Shown here in pieces: positions 59,486 to 64,000 of a DNA stretch of 64,000 nt. Under the pieces are notes generated by a model, which worked only from the letters and a program-made list of their open reading frames with translations, ran no database searches and was not told where the DNA came from. Position 1 is the first letter of the stretch. Each line of letters begins with the position of its first letter. The position numbers and the translations under genes are program-made. Source of the stretch: Tessaracoccus antarcticus (GTDB taxonomy: Bacteria > Actinomycetota > Actinomycetes > Propionibacteriales > Propionibacteriaceae); the NCBI RefSeq assembly GCF_003688855.1, contig NZ_REFW01000003.1, positions 1 to 64,000 on the forward strand, in the 5' to 3' direction.

Positions 59486-60733
59486 ATGAGCGATATGCAA
59501 GCGCCCTCTGACTTCGGTCGCGTCGACGAGGACGGCACCGTCTGGGTCCGCACTGCCGATGGTGAACGCAACGTGGGACAGGTACCGGACGCAACACCCG
59601 ACGAGGCCATGGCCTTCTACACCCGCAGATACGAGAATCTGGCGGCCGAGATCGGCCTGCTGGAATCACGGGTGAACGCCCAGGCCATGTCGCCCGAGGA
59701 GGCACGCAAGGCCATCAACGGATCCAGGGCATCGGTGGAGCAGGCCAACGCGGTCGGCGACCTCGCAGCCCTCATCGAGCGCCTCGGCAAGATCGAAGAA
59801 TTGCTGCCCGCGCAGATCGAGGCCCGCAAGCAGGTGCGCGCCGAACAGAACGCCGTCACCATCGCTGCGAAGCAGGCCATGGTGGACGAGGCCGAGAAGC
59901 TTTCCACCGGCAACGACTGGCGCGGAGGTGTGGATCGATTCCGCACCCTGCTGGAGGAGTGGAAGGCGCTGCCGCGAATCGACCGCACCACCGACAACGA
60001 CCTGTGGCACCGGTTCTCCTCGGCGCGCACTGCCTACACCCGCCGCCGCAAGTCCCACTTCTCCGAGCTGAACAGCCGCCGCGACGAGGTGAAGTCCGCC
60101 AAGGAGCAGATCATCGCCGAGGCGGAGCCGTTGGCCACGTCCACCGACTGGGGTCCCACCTCGGGCGCTTTCCGCGACCTGATGGCACGCTGGAAGGCCG
60201 CCGGTAGCGCCCGTCGCTCCGATGACGACGCCCTGTGGGCGCGGTTCAGAGCCCTGCAGGACCAGTTCTTCGACTCCCGCACCACCGCGCAGAGCGCCAT
60301 GGACGGCGAGCAGTCGGAGAACCTGGCCGCCAAGACAGCGCTCGTGGACCAGGTGGAGAAGGACCTGGCCGACGTGAGGGACGTGGAGAAGGCCAAGAGC
60401 ATTCACCGCGAATTCCTGTCCAAGTTCAACGAGTTGGGCCACGTCCCGCGGACCGCAATGCGCGACCTCGACTCACGTGTCCGCTCGCTCGGCGACAAGG
60501 TCTCCTCCATGGAGGCCGACGAGTGGCGACGCACCGACCCCGAGGCACGCAAGCGTGCCGAGGACACGGTGGCGCTCTTCCAGGCACAGGTGGACAAACT
60601 CAACCGGGACGTGGCCGACGCCGAGAGCAAGGGCGACGCCCGCAAGGCCCGCGACGCCACCAAGTCGCTGGAGACCTACAACGCGTGGCTCGACCAGGCC
60701 AGGGAAACCCTCAAGGACTTCCAGCAGGCCTGA
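59486..60733 (+). CDS. DUF349-domain protein
   Basis: A 415-residue, largely helical protein with repeats of the DUF349 type (NDWRGGVDRFRTLLEEWKALPRI; TDWGPTSGAFRDLMARWKAAG) and coiled-coil tendencies. DUF349 proteins are common in actinobacteria; their function is not settled. Leaderless -10 supports the ATG. The 3' end overlaps the convergent DUF488 gene by 23 bp. Confidence 0.9.
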   Translation: MSDMQAPSDFGRVDEDGTVWVRTADGERNVGQVPDATPDEAMAFYTRRYENLAAEIGLLESRVNAQAMSPEEARKAINGSRASVEQANAVGDLAALIERLGKIEELLPAQIEARKQVRAEQNAVTIAAKQAMVDEAEKLSTGNDWRGGVDRFRTLLEEWKALPRIDRTTDNDLWHRFSSARTAYTRRRKSHFSELNSRRDEVKSAKEQIIAEAEPLATSTDWGPTSGAFRDLMARWKAAGSARRSDDDALWARFRALQDQFFDSRTTAQSAMDGEQSENLAAKTALVDQVEKDLADVRDVEKAKSIHREFLSKFNELGHVPRTAMRDLDSRVRSLGDKVSSMEADEWRRTDPEARKRAEDTVALFQAQVDKLNRDVADAESKGDARKARDATKSLETYNAWLDQARETLKDFQQA

Positions 60734-61079
60734 GCAGCTTGGCGAGGACAGCCGCCTGACTGTGCTCGACGTCCTTCGTGGCCGTCAGCAGGGTCAGGCG
60801 CTTGCCGCGGACGCATGCCCGCAGCTCGTGCAGCGCCCTCTGACCGGCGGGAGTCTCCAGTTCACGGCGGTAGCGCCGGGAGAACTCGTCGAACTTTTCC
60901 GGGTCGTGCCCGTACCACTGCCGCAGCTCCGTCGAGGGCGCGACGTCCTTGTTCCAGTGGTCGAACAGAACGTCCTCCTTCTTCATTCCGCGTGGCCAGA
61001 GGCGGTCGACGAGCACGCGGGTGCCGTCGTTGTGAGTGGCCTGATCCTGGATCCGACGGACCCACACGCTCTGCTCCAT
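60711..61079 (-). CDS. DUF488 family protein
   Basis: A 122-residue protein with the family blocks VLVDRLWPRGMKKED, WYGHDPEKFDEFSRRY and LTLLTATKDVEHSQA. Function unknown. GGAGGGGCC upstream of the ATG at 61079 is the ribosome binding site. Follows relA on the minus strand by 14 bp. Confidence 0.9.
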   Translation of the reverse strand: MEQSVWVRRIQDQATHNDGTRVLVDRLWPRGMKKEDVLFDHWNKDVAPSTELRQWYGHDPEKFDEFSRRYRRELETPAGQRALHELRACVRGKRLTLLTATKDVEHSQAAVLAKLLRPAGSP

Positions 61080-61093
61080 GGCCCCTCCGGGGA

Positions 61094-63385
61094 TCAGTAG
61101 TTGGCGCGGAACACGTCGTAGACGCCCGGTACCCGGCGGACCTGGCTCAACACGTGCGCCAGATGGGTGGGGTCGGGCGATTCGAAGGTGATACGGCCCA
61201 CGAATTGCCGGTTCTTGTTGGTCGAGATGGAGGCGGACAGGATGTCCACGTGCTGCTCGGAGAAGGCGGCGCTGACGTCGGAGAGCATGCGCGCCCTGTC
61301 GATGCCCTCCACCTGGATGGTGACGAGGTAGCTGCCACTCGTGGAGCCCGCCCACGACACGTTGACGAGTCGCTCCGACTGCTCGCGCAGGGACGGGGCG
61401 TTCGTGCAGTCGGTCCGGTGGACCGACACGCCGTCGCCGCGGGTGATGAAGCCAAGGATGTCATCGCCCGGCAGCGGCGAGCAGCACTTGGCGAGTTTCA
61501 CCAGCAGGGTGGGGTCACCGTCCACGAGGACGGCGACGTCAGCTTTGGCGGTGGCCCGTTGGCGCTGCCTGACCACCGTGTCCTCGGTGACGGTGTCGAC
61601 GGTCTCGTCCTCGCCGCCGTGGAGATCGATGAGGTGCTGCACCACGGCCTGGGCGCCGATGTGGTTCTCGCCGATGGCCATGTACAGGCTGGGCACGTCC
61701 TTCGTGCGCACCGCGTTCGCGACGGCCGTCAGGTTCTCCAACGTCAGGAGACGCTGCATGGGAAGGCCCGTGCGTCGCAACTGCTTGGCGAGCATGTCCT
61801 TGCCCAGGTCGATGGCCTCATCACGCCGTTCCCGCGTGAAGTGCTGCCGGATCTTCTGCTTCGCACGGCTGGAGGCGACGAAGCCCAGCCAGTCGCGGCT
61901 GGGGCCGGCGTTGGGGCTCTTCGACGTGAGCACCTCCACCTTGTCGCCCTGCTGCAACTTGGTGGACAGCGCGACGAGGCGGCCGTTGACGCGGGCCCCG
62001 ATGCACCGGAACCCCACCTCGGTGTGGACCGCGAACGCGAAGTCCACAGGGGTCGCACCCACGGGCAGGGCCATCACCTCGCCCTTGGGGGTGAAGACGT
62101 AGATCTCGTCCTGGTTGATCTCGAACAGCACGGAGTCAAGGAACTCGCCGGGATCCTGGGTCTCCTTGCTCATCACACCCAACTGGTGCATGGCGCGCAG
62201 GCCCGCCTCCTCCGGCGTGACGCCCTCGCGGAGGTTCTCCTTGTACTTCCAGTGCGCAGCAACACCGTATTCGGCGCGACGGTGCATCTCGTGCGTGCGA
62301 ATCTGGAATTCAACGGGCTCGTTGCTGGCACCGAGGACCGTGGTGTGCAGCGACTGGTACAGGTTGAACTTCGGGTTGGCGATGTAGTCCTTGAAACGCC
62401 CGGGGATGGGCTTCCAGGCGCTGTGCGCCACCCCGAGGACGGCGTAGCAGTCCTTCACGTCGTCGACGAGGACGCGCAGGCCGATGAGGTCGAAGATGTC
62501 GGAGAAGTCGCGTCCGCGCACCATCATCTTCTGGTAGATCGAGTAGTAGTGCTTCGGCCGCCCGTAGATGGTCGCCTTGATCTTGTTCTCGGTCATCAGC
62601 GCCTGGAACTCGCTGATGAGTTCCCGCAGGTAGCGTTCCCGGCCAGGGGCCTGGGTGCCGACCATCTCGACGATCTCCCGGTACACCTTCGGCTCGATGG
62701 CGGCGAAGGACAGATCCTCGAGTTCCCACTTGATGGTGTTCATGCCCAGGCGGTGCGCCAGGGGGGCGAAGATGTTGAGCGTCTCGGTGGCGATCCGAAC
62801 CTGCTTCTCCTGGCGGAGGAACCCCAGGGTGCGCATGTTGTGCAGGCGGTCCGCGAGCTTGATGACGAGGACGCGCACCTCCTCGCTGGTGGCCATGATC
62901 ATCTTGCGGATGGTCTCGGCCTTGGCGGTCTCCCCGTAGGTGACCTTGTCCAGCTTCGTCACGCCGTCCACCATGTGCGCGACTTCGTCGGAGAAGTCGG
63001 CCCGCAACTGCTCCATGGAGTAGTCAGTGTCCTCGACGGTGTCGTGCAGAAGGGCGGCAACGATGACGGGCTCGGTCATGCCGAGCTCCGCCAGGATGGT
63101 GGCCACGGCCAGCGGGTGCGTGATGTAGGGGTCGCCGGACTTGCGCTTCTGGCCGTCGTGGTACTTCTCGGCGGTGCGGTAGGCGCGCTCTATGAGGTCG
63201 AGGTCGGCCTTGGGGTGGTTGCTGCGGACGATCTTGAACAGCGGGTCCAGTACCGCCACCTTGGTGCGGACGGCACCGAGGCGCGCAAGCCTGTGGCGCA
63301 TGCGCAGGCGCGGCTGTTCGGGCCCCGTGGAAACGCGCTGGAACACGCCATGCTCGGGTTGATGCTCGACGGGCAACTCCGCCAT
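61094..63385 (-). CDS. relA: Bifunctional (p)ppGpp synthetase/hydrolase RelA/Rsh
   Basis: A 763-residue Rel protein controlling the stringent response. Domains in order: HD hydrolase (GDPYITHPLAVATILAEL, LLHDTVEDTDY), synthetase (IYGRPKHYYSIYQKM, SDIFDLIGLRVLV, GRFKDYIANPK), TGS (IYVFTPKGEVMALPVGAT), a conserved zinc-finger-like helical region (KLAKCCSPLPGDDILGF) and a C-terminal ACT. The HD residues are intact, so both activities are likely. AGGAGG nine bases upstream. The actinobacterial core has a single Rel of this kind. Confidence 0.97.
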   Translation of the reverse strand: MAELPVEHQPEHGVFQRVSTGPEQPRLRMRHRLARLGAVRTKVAVLDPLFKIVRSNHPKADLDLIERAYRTAEKYHDGQKRKSGDPYITHPLAVATILAELGMTEPVIVAALLHDTVEDTDYSMEQLRADFSDEVAHMVDGVTKLDKVTYGETAKAETIRKMIMATSEEVRVLVIKLADRLHNMRTLGFLRQEKQVRIATETLNIFAPLAHRLGMNTIKWELEDLSFAAIEPKVYREIVEMVGTQAPGRERYLRELISEFQALMTENKIKATIYGRPKHYYSIYQKMMVRGRDFSDIFDLIGLRVLVDDVKDCYAVLGVAHSAWKPIPGRFKDYIANPKFNLYQSLHTTVLGASNEPVEFQIRTHEMHRRAEYGVAAHWKYKENLREGVTPEEAGLRAMHQLGVMSKETQDPGEFLDSVLFEINQDEIYVFTPKGEVMALPVGATPVDFAFAVHTEVGFRCIGARVNGRLVALSTKLQQGDKVEVLTSKSPNAGPSRDWLGFVASSRAKQKIRQHFTRERRDEAIDLGKDMLAKQLRRTGLPMQRLLTLENLTAVANAVRTKDVPSLYMAIGENHIGAQAVVQHLIDLHGGEDETVDTVTEDTVVRQRQRATAKADVAVLVDGDPTLLVKLAKCCSPLPGDDILGFITRGDGVSVHRTDCTNAPSLREQSERLVNVSWAGSTSGSYLVTIQVEGIDRARMLSDVSAAFSEQHVDILSASISTNKNRQFVGRITFESPDPTHLAHVLSQVRRVPGVYDVFRANY

Positions 63386-63451
63386 CAGGCACCCCCTCCT
63401 GGATTCATCTCAGTCGTCGAATGGGGGAAGTGTACGCGCACCGGAGCGGTC

Positions 63452-64000
63452 TCAGTCGTCCAGATCCCGCAGACCCTCGACGTGGGTGATCGACTTGCGC
63501 ACGACGATGAGCTGATCTCCGGCTTCCACACGGGCGGCCGTCGAGTCGTAGAAGCGGCGCAGCGTGCCGTTGCGGACCAACCCGATGACCCGTTCGTTGC
63601 CGATTCCGCTGGGGTTGTTGCCCACCTCGTCGGGTCGGGCCTGACGTTGCGTGACTTCCAGGCCGGTGCCGCTGGTGAGGAGGTCCTGGATGATGGCGCC
63701 GAGTTCCGGGCCGATGGCGGACAGGCCCATGAGCCGACCGACCGTGTCGGAGGACGTCACCACGGAGGTGGCGCCGGACTGCTTCACCAGCGGCACGTTC
63801 TCGTGTTCGCGGACCGAGACCACGATGCCGGCCTGGGGGTTGAGTTGCCGCACCATGAGGGTTGTGAGGATGGCGGCGTCGTCCCTGTCCAGACAGATGA
63901 CGACCTCCTTGGCCTTCGAGACCTCAGCACGTCGGAGCAGGTCGCGGCGGCCGGCGTCGCCCTGGAAGGCTGCCAGTCCGTCGAGGTTGGCGTCGCTGAT
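63452..64000 (-). CDS. TrkA/RCK-domain potassium-channel protein (partial, C-terminal part)
   Basis: The frame is open to the window edge, giving 182 residues of the C-terminal part. It begins inside an RCK/TrkA-N NAD-binding domain (FQGDAGRRDLLRRAEV; VVICLDRDDAAILTTLMVRQ; VREHENVPLVKQSGATSVV) and ends with a TrkA-C-like domain (GLVRNGTLRRF; GDQLIVV). It probably belongs to a potassium channel or transporter subunit whose membrane part lies beyond base 64000. Confidence 0.85.
   Translation of the reverse strand: MSDANLDGLAAFQGDAGRRDLLRRAEVSKAKEVVICLDRDDAAILTTLMVRQLNPQAGIVVSVREHENVPLVKQSGATSVVTSSDTVGRLMGLSAIGPELGAIIQDLLTSGTGLEVTQRQARPDEVGNNPSGIGNERVIGLVRNGTLRRFYDSTAARVEAGDQLIVVRKSITHVEGLRDLDD

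Overview
The window is high-GC DNA from an actinobacterium. Several features fit this: an actinobacterial-type mIHF gene between pyrF and gmk, an ATP-site-less PriA, DUF3054 and DUF349 genes, many GTG/TTG starts, four-base stop/start overlaps, and many genes whose -10 box (TANNNT) lies 6-8 nt before the start codon, as in leaderless mRNAs. The gene order suggests the Propionibacteriales, probably Propionibacteriaceae. That placement is an inference from gene content and no species is claimed.

Region 1 (1-9664) is an accessory island that stops at the 3' end of a tRNA-Pro(GGG) gene (9665-9737, minus strand). It holds a frameshifted ArdC-like antirestriction gene and a DUF3644 gene. Next come a tandem winged-helix protein with a hydrophobic tail, a PD-(D/E)XK nuclease gene and an HNH-like gene. 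The rest is a few unrecognised genes, one pseudogene with at least two lesions, and sparse intergenic DNA. No integrase gene is visible. A perfect tandem 11-bp repeat lies about 50 bp inside the tRNA end and could be a relic of a recombinase arm site. The 3.1-6.2 kb cluster is the best candidate in the window for an uncharacterised conflict system.

Region 2 (9.8-22.3 kb) mixes core and variable genes: der, cmk, tyrA and trmI, with a DHFR-like reductase, an ABC-F ATPase with a long structured leader, an alpha/beta hydrolase, a YqfO-like protein, small membrane proteins, and a 1124-residue beta-propeller/zinc-protease/CARDB protein that shows no signal peptide.

Region 3 (22.3-47.6 kb) is a long, mostly minus-strand housekeeping block. 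Read in the direction of transcription, from high to low coordinates, it holds ruvX-mltG-aroE-aroC-aroK-aroB (cell wall and shikimate), then efp-nusB-carA-carB-pyrD-pyrF (translation and pyrimidines), mihF-gmk-rpoZ-metK-priA-fmt-rsmB-rpe, and metH. coaBC is absent between rpoZ and metK, where many actinobacteria keep it. A pair of identical palindromes precedes metK. csbD, with a strong terminator, interrupts the block on the plus strand.

Region 4 (47.6-64 kb) carries alaS, two small membrane-associated proteins, rarA, a flavin oxidoreductase, a Bcr/CflA efflux pump with a terminator hairpin in its leader, an EamA exporter, aspS, hisS, a metallo-beta-lactamase-fold hydrolase, DUF349 and DUF488 genes, relA, and the 3' part of a TrkA/RCK potassium-channel gene cut by the window edge.
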